From positions 1 to 5,536 of the forward strand of contig CANSLE010000180.1 of the NCBI GenBank assembly GCA_947647645.1: a stretch of 5,536 nt of DNA. The letters run 5' to 3'. Positions 1 to 4,669 of the stretch are shown here, piece by piece (position 1 is the first letter of the stretch; the number at the start of each line of letters is the position of its first letter). A program made the translations under genes and the position numbers. The notes under the pieces are model-generated. The model had not been told where the DNA came from, ran no database searches, and saw only the letters and a program-made list of their open reading frames with translations. The DNA is from an uncultured Microbacterium sp. (GTDB lineage: Bacteria; Actinomycetota; Actinomycetes; Actinomycetales; Microbacteriaceae).

Positions 1-348
1 CGCCGCGGTGCGCGCCGCGAGCGGGATGCCGCGGGTCTCGTCGTCGATGCGGTCGGGCGCTCCGGCGGCGGTGGCGGCGACGACCGCACGGTCGGCGTCG
101 GCGATGCGCTGGCGCTTCTCCTTGCGGGACTGGCGCTTGACGTCCTTGTACATCTTGCCGGTCTGGCGACGCAGGGCGATGTAGGCGGGATCGTCGTGGT
201 CGAGCTGGGATGCCGCGTCGATGACGCGCAGCGCGATCTCCAGCTCGCGGGGGTCGATGACCACCGGCGGCGCCGTCGTCTCGGCGTCGTCAGGCTCGCT
301 CTCGGGGTCGAGCGGCTCGCTCTCGGGGTCGACAGGCGTTTCGGGCAC
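1..348 (-). CDS. SDR-family NAD(P)-dependent oxidoreductase, N-terminal 116 residues (partial, runs off left edge)
   Basis: This is the start of a long-form short-chain dehydrogenase/reductase; the rest lies beyond base 1. The reading frame is open for 116 codons. The protein opens with an acidic, Pro/Glu/Asp-rich tail containing two copies of DPESEP. A helical segment follows with TGKMYKDVKRQSRKEKRQR near residues 66-84, then AAGAPDRIDDETRGIPL near residues 96-112. From memory, that basic Met-Tyr-Lys-Asp-Val-Lys segment followed by GAPDRIDDETRGIPL is characteristic of an actinobacterial SDR group of roughly 450-500 residues, in which the Rossmann domain (dinucleotide binding, oxidation/reduction of an unknown substrate) starts only after this extension. 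The Rossmann fold itself is not visible here. The GTG start was chosen because a TAAACT hexamer ends 5 nt before it and there is no Shine-Dalgarno sequence, which suits a leaderless message. The substrate is unknown. Confidence 0.82.
   Translation of the reverse strand, partial: MPETPVDPESEPLDPESEPDDAETTAPPVVIDPRELEIALRVIDAASQLDHDDPAYIALRRQTGKMYKDVKRQSRKEKRQRIADADRAVVAATAAGAPDRIDDETRGIPLAARTAA
293..332 (-). repeat. Two-copy 21-bp tandem repeat inside the SDR gene
   Basis: A 19-nt sequence at 293-311 recurs exactly at 314-332, a 21-bp period. On the coding strand it encodes two consecutive Asp-Pro-Glu-Ser-Glu-Pro units in the acidic N-terminal tail. It keeps the frame, so it looks like slippage-type expansion in a disordered tail and not a regulatory element. 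Confidence 0.8.
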
Positions 349-353
349 GCCAG

Positions 354-359
354 AGTTTA
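354..359 (-). promoter_or_regulatory. -10 hexamer for a leaderless SDR transcript
   Basis: The minus strand reads TAAACT, fitting the actinobacterial TANNNT -10 pattern, with 5 nt between it and the GTG start at 348. Transcription would begin at or next to the start codon. No convincing -35 is seen at 377-382 (CCCGAA on the minus strand), and that position lies inside the left arm of the neighbouring inverted repeat. Confidence 0.5.
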
Positions 360-373
360 CCCGGCCCCACCCT

Positions 374-436
374 CGGTTCGGGGTCGCGTGTGGTCATTCC
401 CGTCGCGCACAACCGACCACACGCGACCCCGAACCG
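374..436. terminator. Perfect 22-bp inverted repeat (hairpin terminator or operator)
   Basis: Bases 374-395 are exactly complementary to 415-436, giving 22 uninterrupted pairs around a 19-nt spacer (396-414). The repeat lies 43 bp past the stop codon of the lipoprotein gene and 26 bp upstream of the SDR start, both on the minus strand. The simplest reading is an intrinsic terminator for the lipoprotein message. There is no T-tract, which is common for actinobacterial hairpins. Because one arm covers the expected -35 region of the SDR gene, it could instead bind a dimeric regulator, or belong to a dispersed palindromic repeat family. The structure is certain; the role is inferred. Confidence 0.65.
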
Positions 437-478
437 GAGCTCAGCGGGAGACCAGGGCCCCACGAAGGCGGGAGAGGC

Positions 479-1147
479 TCAGCCCGCGATGCCGAGGAGC
501 TGCTTGGTCGCGGCGACGGCGGGGGCGCCGAAGATGCGTGGGTCTACGTTGAGCGCGCTCGAGCTGATGGAGACCCCCACGCCCGGCACATCGACGAGGG
601 TGCCGTAGATGCGCAGGTCGCCCGTGGTCTTCGTGCCGTAGGCGATGCCGCCGCGCGCCTCCACGGCCGCGTCCGCGACGTACTCGGAGCCGATGGCGGC
701 GATGTCCTCCTTCTTGGGCACGTCGACCGCACCGTTGTTGGTCGTCACCGTGATGCCGACCGTGTTGACGTCGTCGCCACCCGTCGACATCCAATTGCAC
801 TGGACCGTGCCGCCTTCGTTGCTCTCGTCGCCCCGCTCGAGTCCGTCGATGGCCGAACCCAGCACGGTGCCGATCGCGGCGCAATCGGGATAGCGCGCGA
901 GCACGTCGGCGAGCGCCATAGTCGGCACCGACGGCGCGCTGCTGCCGCTGCCTCCTTCCCCGTTCCCGACGGCGGGGTCGGTCGCCGCATCCGACGGCGC
1001 ATCCGTGCCGGCGCCGGCGCCTCCCGACTCCGAGATCGACGGTGACGCCGCCGTTCCCGTCCCGGCGGCGCATCCCGAGACGGCGAGAGCACCGGCGGCG
1101 ATGAGGAGGGCGAGAACAGGGCGAGGCACGAAGCGGGGTGCTGTCAC
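479..1147 (-). CDS. Secreted lipoprotein of unknown function, 222 aa
   Basis: This is a lipid-anchored exported protein predicted on the outer face of the cytoplasmic membrane. The N-terminus has a basic start (Arg5, Arg9), a hydrophobic stretch (residues 10-22) and a lipobox VSGC with the lipidated Cys at residue 26. Residues 27-75 are a Gly/Ser/Ala/Thr-rich linker, typical of actinobacterial lipoproteins that reach through the cell wall. The folded part (77-222) carries two further cysteines (C89, C117), which may form a disulphide. The pattern Tyr-Pro-Asp-Cys ... LGSAIDGLE ... VQCNW resembles the general layout of DUF3558-like actinobacterial lipoproteins, but I would not assign that family firmly. 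The GTG start at 1147 gives a proper signal peptide and sits 6 nt after a TAGGAT hexamer, so the message is probably leaderless. It is divergent from the TMEM175-like gene. No enzymatic motif is seen. Confidence 0.87.
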   Translation of the reverse strand: MTAPRFVPRPVLALLIAAGALAVSGCAAGTGTAASPSISESGGAGAGTDAPSDAATDPAVGNGEGGSGSSAPSVPTMALADVLARYPDCAAIGTVLGSAIDGLERGDESNEGGTVQCNWMSTGGDDVNTVGITVTTNNGAVDVPKKEDIAAIGSEYVADAAVEARGGIAYGTKTTGDLRIYGTLVDVPGVGVSISSSALNVDPRIFGAPAVAATKQLLGIAG

Positions 1148-1153
1148 CCCGGC

Positions 1154-1159
1154 ATCCTA
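1154..1159 (-). promoter_or_regulatory. -10 hexamer for a leaderless lipoprotein transcript
   Basis: The minus strand reads TAGGAT, a good TANNNT match, with 6 nt to the GTG start at 1147. That puts the predicted transcription start on the start codon. I see no strong -35 hexamer at the usual spacing. Confidence 0.5.
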
Positions 1160-1186
1160 GCCAGAGCACGCTGCCGGTCTCGGAAG

Positions 1187-1195
1187 TTGTCCACA
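1187..1195 (+). promoter_or_regulatory. Single DnaA-box-like site
   Basis: TTGTCCACA matches the form of DnaA box preferred in high-GC actinobacteria such as Streptomyces. It sits in the divergent intergenic region, about 40 bp upstream of the lipoprotein start and 60 bp upstream of the TMEM175-like start. I see no second copy in the window, so it is not an origin. A lone box could let DnaA influence either promoter, or be chance. Confidence 0.4.
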
Positions 1196-1212
1196 GGCAG
1201 CGATCGCTCCGA

Positions 1213-1218
1213 TAACCT
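1213..1218 (+). promoter_or_regulatory. Possible -10 hexamer for the TMEM175-like gene
   Basis: TAACCT, in the context GATAACCTGGG, fits TANNNT and would give a leader of roughly 35 nt carrying the AGGAGG ribosome binding site at 1246-1251. The nearest TTG-containing hexamer (TTGTCC, 1187-1192) is 20 bp upstream, a long spacing, and overlaps the DnaA-box-like site. This is a weak prediction. Confidence 0.3.
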
Positions 1219-1254
1219 GGGCTCGACCTGCGTGACGGCGACGCGAGGAGGGCC

Positions 1255-1878
1255 ATGTCCGGGGACGGCATCGACGGCGGCGCGCGCGACGCCGCCACGG
1301 GCGAGAAGGCTCTCGACCGTCTCACGGCGTTCAGCGACGCCGTGGTGGCGATCGCGATCACTCTCGTCATGCTGCCGCTCGTCGACCGGGCGATGGAAGC
1401 GGAGTCGGCGACGGCCTTCTTCACCGACAACGTGACCGGCATGATGTCCGCGGCACTGAGCTTTGTGGTGATCGCCACCTTCTGGCGTGCCAACCACGCG
1501 ACGTTCGTCCACGCGCACGGCTACAACCGCCTCGCCGGGCGCCTGCAGACGCTCTGGCTCGCGACGATCGTGTTCCTGCCGGTCGCCACGGCGCTCGATC
1601 TCGCGGGCCCCGCCGCGGATCGGGTCGGCCTGGGCGCCTACGTCGGGACGATGCTGCTGTGCGGGACGATCCTGCGTGTGCAGGCAATCGCCCTGGAACG
1701 CGCGGGCTTGAGCGATCGCGCACCCGAGCCGCCCCTGACCCGGTGGATCGGAACGGTCCTGATGGCCGTCGCACTGGTGCTCGTCCTGGTGTTCCCCCAG
1801 CCCGGCGCTCTCTGGCTGCTCGTCCTGCTGCTGGAGATCCCCCTCAACCCGCTGCTCGGCCGCCGCGCCCGCCGCTAA
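1255..1878 (+). CDS. TMEM175/DUF1211 family potassium-channel-like membrane protein, 207 aa
   Basis: This is a bacterial TMEM175-type membrane protein; characterised family members conduct potassium ions and lack the classical TVGYG filter. The family signature RxxxFSD is at residues 22-28 (RLTAFSD), followed by AVVAIAITLVMLPL in the first helix. I count six hydrophobic segments: about 26-43, 62-77, 99-115, 124-143, 164-180 and 185-200. The length matches single-domain bacterial members, which would assemble as multimers. The ATG at 1255 is preceded by AGGAGG ending 3 nt before it, a short spacing, but no other in-frame start lies just upstream. The last 46 codons and the downstream flank recur in diverged form near 3188-3399. 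Its physiological role here (potassium leak, membrane potential or osmotic balance) is inferred from the family only. Confidence 0.85.
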   Translation: MSGDGIDGGARDAATGEKALDRLTAFSDAVVAIAITLVMLPLVDRAMEAESATAFFTDNVTGMMSAALSFVVIATFWRANHATFVHAHGYNRLAGRLQTLWLATIVFLPVATALDLAGPAADRVGLGAYVGTMLLCGTILRVQAIALERAGLSDRAPEPPLTRWIGTVLMAVALVLVLVFPQPGALWLLVLLLEIPLNPLLGRRARR

Positions 1879-1947
1879 CACTCGGTCAGCCTCCCTTTGG
1901 CGCCCGACTCGCACCCGAACTGCGGGGCCCCGAGGGTGCCGCGGCGA
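1741..1947 (+). repeat. Copy 1 of duplicated TMEM175 3' end plus downstream flank
   Basis: This segment covers the end of the intact TMEM175-like gene and about 70 bp beyond its stop. Its partner is at about 3205-3399. Within it, 1790-1845 matches 3255-3310 with one mismatch in 56 bases (1831 C versus 3296 T). Identity is lower on both sides but still continues past the stop codon, for example ACTGC-GGG-CCCGA-GGT with substitutions. After about 1947 and 3399 the two sequences no longer resemble each other. Confidence 0.8.
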
Positions 1948-2424
1948 TGGCAAGCGGATGCTGCGGCGAGAACGACGTCCGCGCGTGCTGGCGCTTCACC
2001 GTGACCTGCGCGACTTCGTCCTGAGCGACCCCGTTCTTTACGCGCGGCGTCACCTGGATCTTGGGGCGAGCGCTCTCCAGCTTCTGGATGAGAGTGGCCT
2101 TGGCCTGACGGGTGCGTTCTGCTTCGCTCGGGCGTCCGCTCGCTATGCCTTTGTCGAGCATCGCGAAGAGCGCTGCGTAGCTGCGCGCGGGTCGAGCATC
2201 GGGGGCGAGCCCGGGTGCAGCATCCATGACAGCGAACTCGCCACTTCGGCGATGGACCGTGTGACCGTCATCGCGGGCAGGGGATAGAACGTCTCGTGGC
2301 CCATGAGCACATACAGCCCGCGCAGATGCGAGATCAACGCGTTACTCAAGGTCTGTGGCGTCTTCGGAGCCCAGTGGTTCCTGCAGGCATCCATCCAGGC
2401 CCAGGCGAATCGCTGCATCTTCAT
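1886..2424 (-). pseudogene. Frameshifted remnant of an unknown protein
   Basis: Two minus-strand frames read as one broken protein. The first runs from ATG 2424 and ends sensibly at SSLSWMLHPG (about residue 72). The natural continuation, LAPDARPARSYAALFAML, lies in the other frame, which stops at 1886. One missing G in the run at 2210-2212 (minus-strand CCCGGG) would join them, so this is a 1-nt deletion or an assembly error. The joined protein is largely helical and contains SHLRGLYVLMGHETF and a charged C-terminal helix (ERTRQAKATLIQKLESARP). The last ~20 codons overlap sequence that is really TMEM175 downstream flank, so the true C-terminus was probably lost at about 1948. The frame stays open and protein-like upstream of 2424 (FESYRTAIGAG) until a TAG at 2473-2475, so the N-terminus may be cut too. 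I do not recognise the family. Confidence 0.6.
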
Positions 2425-2503
2425 CGCAGTCGTCCCCGCGCCGATCGCGGTGCGATACGACTCAAAGAACTGCTATTAGGCAGCAGAGAAACATGCGACT
2501 GGT

Positions 2504-2509
2504 TAGGCT
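2504..2509 (+). promoter_or_regulatory. -10 hexamer for a leaderless small membrane protein transcript
   Basis: TAGGCT fits TANNNT and is followed by 6 nt before the ATG at 2516, so transcription would start at the ATG. GGAG at 2511-2514 is only 1 nt from the ATG and too close to act as a ribosome binding site, which favours the leaderless reading. Confidence 0.45.
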
Positions 2510-2515
2510 CGGAGA

Positions 2516-2878
2516 ATGCTACCGATTGCCGCTGCCTTAATCGGCATATGCCTCGGCGTGGTGCTCGCAGACGCTCAAGTCCCGCGTGTCCGCCTGATTC
2601 CGTTGATCGCTGCACTTGCTCTCACGCTTGCAGCAGCAGTAGCGCTCCTGCTGTCCAACGGCGCAGGACTTGTCGAGGGTCTGGTGTTTGTTGTCTCCAC
2701 GCTCCTGGGCTCGACAGCTTATGGAACAGTGCGATGGAAAACGCTGCTCCCGGCAGAGGCCCGACCGTCTACCGGGCGTTTGGTGGTGCTCGCGCTGCTG
2801 CGTCCGGCTCAACTTCGCGAGACCTGGCACATGGCCCAGGTCAACGCTGAGGCGGCACAGGAGCGGGCCAGGATCTAA
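2516..2878 (+). CDS. Small membrane protein of unknown function, 120 aa
   Basis: Three hydrophobic segments are visible: residues 2-18 (LPIAAALIGICLGVVLA), 28-47 (LIPLIAALALTLAAAVALLL) and about 54-70 (GLVEGLVFVVSTLLGST). A mostly polar C-terminal tail of about 45 residues follows, ending in a charged helix (ETWHMAQVNAEAAQERARI). The ATG follows a -10-like TAGGCT at leaderless spacing, and a hairpin terminator begins 19 bp after the stop, so it looks like a monocistronic gene with its own signals. The layout is like small actinobacterial accessory membrane proteins, but I recognise no family. Base composition is visibly less GC-rich than that of the flanking chromosomal genes, fitting acquired DNA. 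The frame, hydrophobic periodicity and flanking signals make it likely to be real. Confidence 0.65.
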   Translation: MLPIAAALIGICLGVVLADAQVPRVRLIPLIAALALTLAAAVALLLSNGAGLVEGLVFVVSTLLGSTAYGTVRWKTLLPAEARPSTGRLVVLALLRPAQLRETWHMAQVNAEAAQERARI

Positions 2879-2897
2879 GCCGGGTTCCTTCCGCCGT

Positions 2898-2942
2898 CGA
2901 AGAGCGTGAGGAGGTAGATGGTTCGCCTCGTCACGCTCTTCG
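2898..2942 (+). terminator. Hairpin terminator after the small membrane protein gene
   Basis: Bases 2898-2909 pair perfectly with 2931-2942 (12 bp). After one mismatch (2910/2930) another 4 bp pair (2911-2914 with 2926-2929), leaving an 11-nt loop. It begins 19 bp after the TAA at 2878. There is no T-tract, so it is a T-less actinobacterial-type hairpin. It is nearly symmetric and could act from either strand. Confidence 0.65.
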
Positions 2943-3187
2943 AGTTCGTGGAGCGTCCGCGCTGAGCAAGCCGGCGACCGCGTGGGCGCGCGGCGCCGTG
3001 TTACTCAGACGGACCAGCCCCCGGAATGACCCACCCGACTCAGATCTGGGTGTACGCGAACGCCGTGCAGCGCCGCTTATAGCGACGGACACCCTACCGC
3101 TCACCGGGAGATCCGATGGGACCTTATGCCACCATCAGACAGTGAAAACCAGATCAGAAGCCATTTCAAACAGGGTCGCGATCATCG
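2943..3187. other. Unassigned ~245-bp stretch, no gene recognised
   Basis: Open frames cross this region, but none has a plausible start and ribosome binding site together with protein-like composition. The plus-strand frame through 2998-3462 crosses two separate remnants and is Arg/Pro-rich, which looks like shadow coding. Short minus-strand fragments are open but not recognisable. Given the broken genes on both sides, this is probably decayed mobile-element or chromosomal DNA. Confidence 0.5.
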
Positions 3188-3340
3188 GCGGCGAGGGGCT
3201 TTCGCGGTGGACTGAGGACGATCTTGATGGCGCTCGCGCTTGGGCTCGTGCTGCTGTTCCCCCAGCCCGGCGCTCTCTGGCTGCTCGTCCTGCTGTTGGA
3301 GATCCCCCTCGGCCCCCTGCTGAGCCGCCGGCCCCGCTGA
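3188..3340 (+). pseudogene. 3' remnant of a second TMEM175/DUF1211 gene
   Basis: From ATG 3227 the frame reads LALGLVLLFPQPGALWLL and ends with a TGA at 3338-3340, matching the last two helices of the intact TMEM175-like protein nearly residue for residue. Upstream, homology continues in another frame: GEGLSRW (about 3188-3211) corresponds to PEPPLTRW of the intact protein. One extra base just after the RW codons, near 3212, explains the frame change. The four N-terminal helices and the FSD motif are missing, so it cannot make a channel. It is a diverged copy of the 1255-1878 gene and not an exact recent duplicate, apart from the well conserved 56-bp core. Confidence 0.75.
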
Positions 3341-3399
3341 CGCCCGACACGCCTGCCGGCTCCCAACCGGACTGCAGGGTCCCGAAGGTCCACGGCCGA
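3205..3399 (+). repeat. Copy 2 of duplicated TMEM175 3' end plus downstream flank
   Basis: This is the partner of 1741-1947, offset by 1465 bp in the core. Similarity continues about 60 bp past the TGA at 3340, which shows that a locus segment and not just a protein-coding domain is shared. It ends where the coupling-protein fragment begins, at about 3399. Confidence 0.78.
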
Positions 3400-3769
3400 G
3401 GCCTCTACGATCTGGTCTGCTGCGACCGCGAAGGTGCTCCTCGGTGGTGGTGGCGACGCTGACCACCTGGGCGACGTCGAACGGCTCCTCGGGTACCGGG
3501 ACCGTCAGCGCACGCGACGGCCGTGGAACACCGAGCAGCTCGGCGACTCCACCAGCGAGCAGCACGAGCGGCTCCCGCTGATGACGGTCGACGAGCTACG
3601 CCGGATGCCGAACGGGATAGGCCTTCTCAGCTACCGCAACCGCGTGCCCGTGCTGCTGGAGCTCGACGGGTGGACCGAACGCCGCGATGGGCGAGAGATC
3701 TCCACGAGCAAGCGCGACCTCGAGCGCGAACAGCAGGCGCACTTCGCCGCTCAGGGCCGGGATGTCTAA
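3399..3769 (+). pseudogene. C-terminal fragment of a TraG/VirD4-type conjugative coupling protein
   Basis: TraG/VirD4-like proteins are membrane ATPases that hand DNA to the type IV secretion channel during conjugation. Only the C-terminal ~120 codons remain. TIWSAATAKVLLGGGGDADH followed by a Leu-Leu-Gly-x-Arg-Asp segment matches the end of the ATPase (TraM-recognition) domain. LMTVDELRRMPNGIGLLSYR and then VLLELDGWTERRDG match the usual family C-terminus (Pro-x-x-Thr-x-x-Glu-Leu-Arg ... Gly ... Leu-Leu ... Pro-Val ... Trp-Thr-x-Arg). Walker A and Walker B, normally several hundred residues upstream, are absent. The frame is open back to 3341, but coupling-protein-like sequence starts near 3399, right at the end of the TMEM175-flank repeat, so a rearrangement removed the 5' part. 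A GTG at 3434 could start a short product, but without the nucleotide-binding core it would not be a working coupling protein. The 3' end overlaps the next gene by 8 bp. Confidence 0.78.
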
Positions 3770-4112
3770 CCGACGCCGGCCCTCCCGAGGGAACACATAC
3801 CGCACCGGTTACCTGACCTCCCCCCAGTGGTTCGCCCGCCGCGACCGCTGGTTCCGCGACCAGCTCCAGATCGCGGGGGAGTGGACGTGCGTCGGATGCG
3901 ATCGCACCGCCGACAGGCGCGACGTCGAACTGCACCACCTGTCGTACGACGGGGTGAAGAAGACCCAGGCCGGCTGGTACGCCGACGAGGCCCACGCAGA
4001 CCTGTGGCCGCTGCACCCGGCGTGCCATGAACTGCTGCACCGGATCATCGACCGGGACCCGCTTCTGGCACGCCACCGCACCCGCCGGCAGGCATCCACG
4101 ACCGCGCTGTAG
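3762..4112 (+). CDS. Small HNH-endonuclease-type protein, 116 aa
   Basis: This is a compact zinc-binding HNH-like protein. Conserved-looking residues come in the expected order: CVGC (C43, C46), VELHHLSYDG (H58, H59), an Asp/Glu/His stretch (ADEAHADL, about 74-81), then PLHPACHELLH (H85, C88, H89, H93). C43/C46 and H85/C88 could hold a structural zinc, with H59 and H89/H93 at the metal-dependent nuclease centre. The N-terminal ~40 residues are basic and aromatic (WFARRDRWFRDQL), fitting DNA contact. The ATG at 3762 overlaps the last 8 bp of the coupling-protein frame and has AGGGCCGGG just upstream, suggesting translational coupling in the ancestral operon. Similar small HNH-like proteins are often found beside conjugation genes in actinobacterial elements, which is recollection and not a search result. 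Whether it cuts DNA, nicks it, or is a non-catalytic zinc protein cannot be told from sequence. Confidence 0.72.
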   Translation: MSNRRRPSRGNTYRTGYLTSPQWFARRDRWFRDQLQIAGEWTCVGCDRTADRRDVELHHLSYDGVKKTQAGWYADEAHADLWPLHPACHELLHRIIDRDPLLARHRTRRQASTTAL

Positions 4113-4153
4113 ATCGTCCGACGCAAACACGCCACCAGAGAGGGAGAAGGATC

Positions 4154-4639
4154 ATGAGCGACGACTTCGAGGGCTTGACGGCCGATGAGGTCACGGCGGC
4201 GATGCAGGCCGAGATCGACCTCGACAACCGTCAAGCCGCGACCGAGATCGACGCGGTGTGGGTGGTGAACTGGCGCGAGCTCGACGACGAGACCGCCCAC
4301 GACGTGTGGGTCGACCTCCGGCAATGGGTGGGGTGGTTCACTCTCCGCTACCAGGTCAGCCCTACCGTCGTCCCCGACTGCTGGTGGAAGCACGGATGGC
4401 TCGTCGAGGAACTATCCGCGCTCCGCAGCGCCCACCGAGCCCTCTTCGATGCTGCCGACACCGGTCTTGGACCGATTGGCTGGCACGAACGCTTCGCGCT
4501 CGCGGTCGAACGCATCAAGAAGGCGTCCTCGATCGCCGGATGCACCAACGGGCACCAGGGAGCCCGTCCCATCCGCGACTGGTCGGACGCGACCGATGAA
4601 ACCGAATGGGACCAGTGGATCACCCGCTCCCACGGCTAA
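4154..4639 (+). CDS. Trp-rich conserved hypothetical protein of actinobacterial mobile elements, 161 aa
   Basis: The function is unknown. The protein is acidic and very rich in tryptophan (12 in 161 residues: W36, W40, W52, W58, W61, W77, W78, W82, W110, W143, W152, W155). The central block VVNWRELDDET, then WVDLRQWVGWFTLRY, VPDCWWKHGWLVEELSALRS and GPIGWHERFALAVERI looks like a single helical domain, without signal peptide or membrane helices. The pattern (NW-x-x-L ... W-x-x-L-x-x-WV-x-W ... RY ... P-x-CW ... H ... L-x-EL-x-AL ... W) resembles small proteins I associate with coupling-protein genes in actinobacterial conjugative elements, and loosely DUF4913-type proteins. I give neither as a firm assignment. 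The ATG at 4154 follows an AGGGAGAAGG purine-rich ribosome binding site. It lies 41 bp after the HNH gene and 30 bp before the next, so co-transcription is likely. Confidence 0.7.
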   Translation: MSDDFEGLTADEVTAAMQAEIDLDNRQAATEIDAVWVVNWRELDDETAHDVWVDLRQWVGWFTLRYQVSPTVVPDCWWKHGWLVEELSALRSAHRALFDAADTGLGPIGWHERFALAVERIKKASSIAGCTNGHQGARPIRDWSDATDETEWDQWITRSHG

Positions 4640-4669
4640 CAGGCCACGGGCCTAGAGAAGGAGAGAACG

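Noticed and set aside
441..1493. Long minus-strand open frame (350 codons) over the lipoprotein and the TMEM175 start
   Set aside because: The product is Arg-rich low-complexity sequence, while the overlapping lipoprotein frame has a signal peptide and lipobox, and the opposite strand encodes the TMEM175 signature.
1144..1953. Minus-strand open frame antisense to the TMEM175-like gene (269 codons)
   Set aside because: Gln/Glu/Arg/His-rich with no domain; it mirrors the codon bias of the real plus-strand membrane-protein gene.
2200..2222. Programmed -1 frameshift in the broken minus-strand gene
   Set aside because: No slippery heptamer of the X XXY YYZ type and no clear downstream structure; a single-base deletion in a short homopolymer is simpler.
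3135..3350. Minus-strand fragment ending in FEMASDLVFTV
   Set aside because: The ending looks protein-like, but the rest is Gly/Arg shadow sequence opposite the TMEM175 remnant. I could not tie it to any family.
2998..3462. Long plus-strand open frame (154 codons)
   Set aside because: It crosses the unassigned stretch, the TMEM175 remnant in the wrong frame and the start of the coupling-protein fragment in the wrong frame. Its Arg/Pro-rich composition is typical of shadow frames in GC-rich DNA.
3687..3761. Upstream ATG extension of the HNH gene
   Set aside because: It would overlap the coupling-protein frame by over 80 bp and adds an Arg/Ser-rich segment. The ATG at 3762 has a purine-rich site just upstream and the short 8-bp overlap typical of coupled genes.
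4641..4653. Small palindrome AGGCC-ACG-GGCCT between the 161- and 201-residue genes
   Set aside because: Only 5 bp of stem; too weak for a terminator and easily expected by chance in GC-rich DNA.
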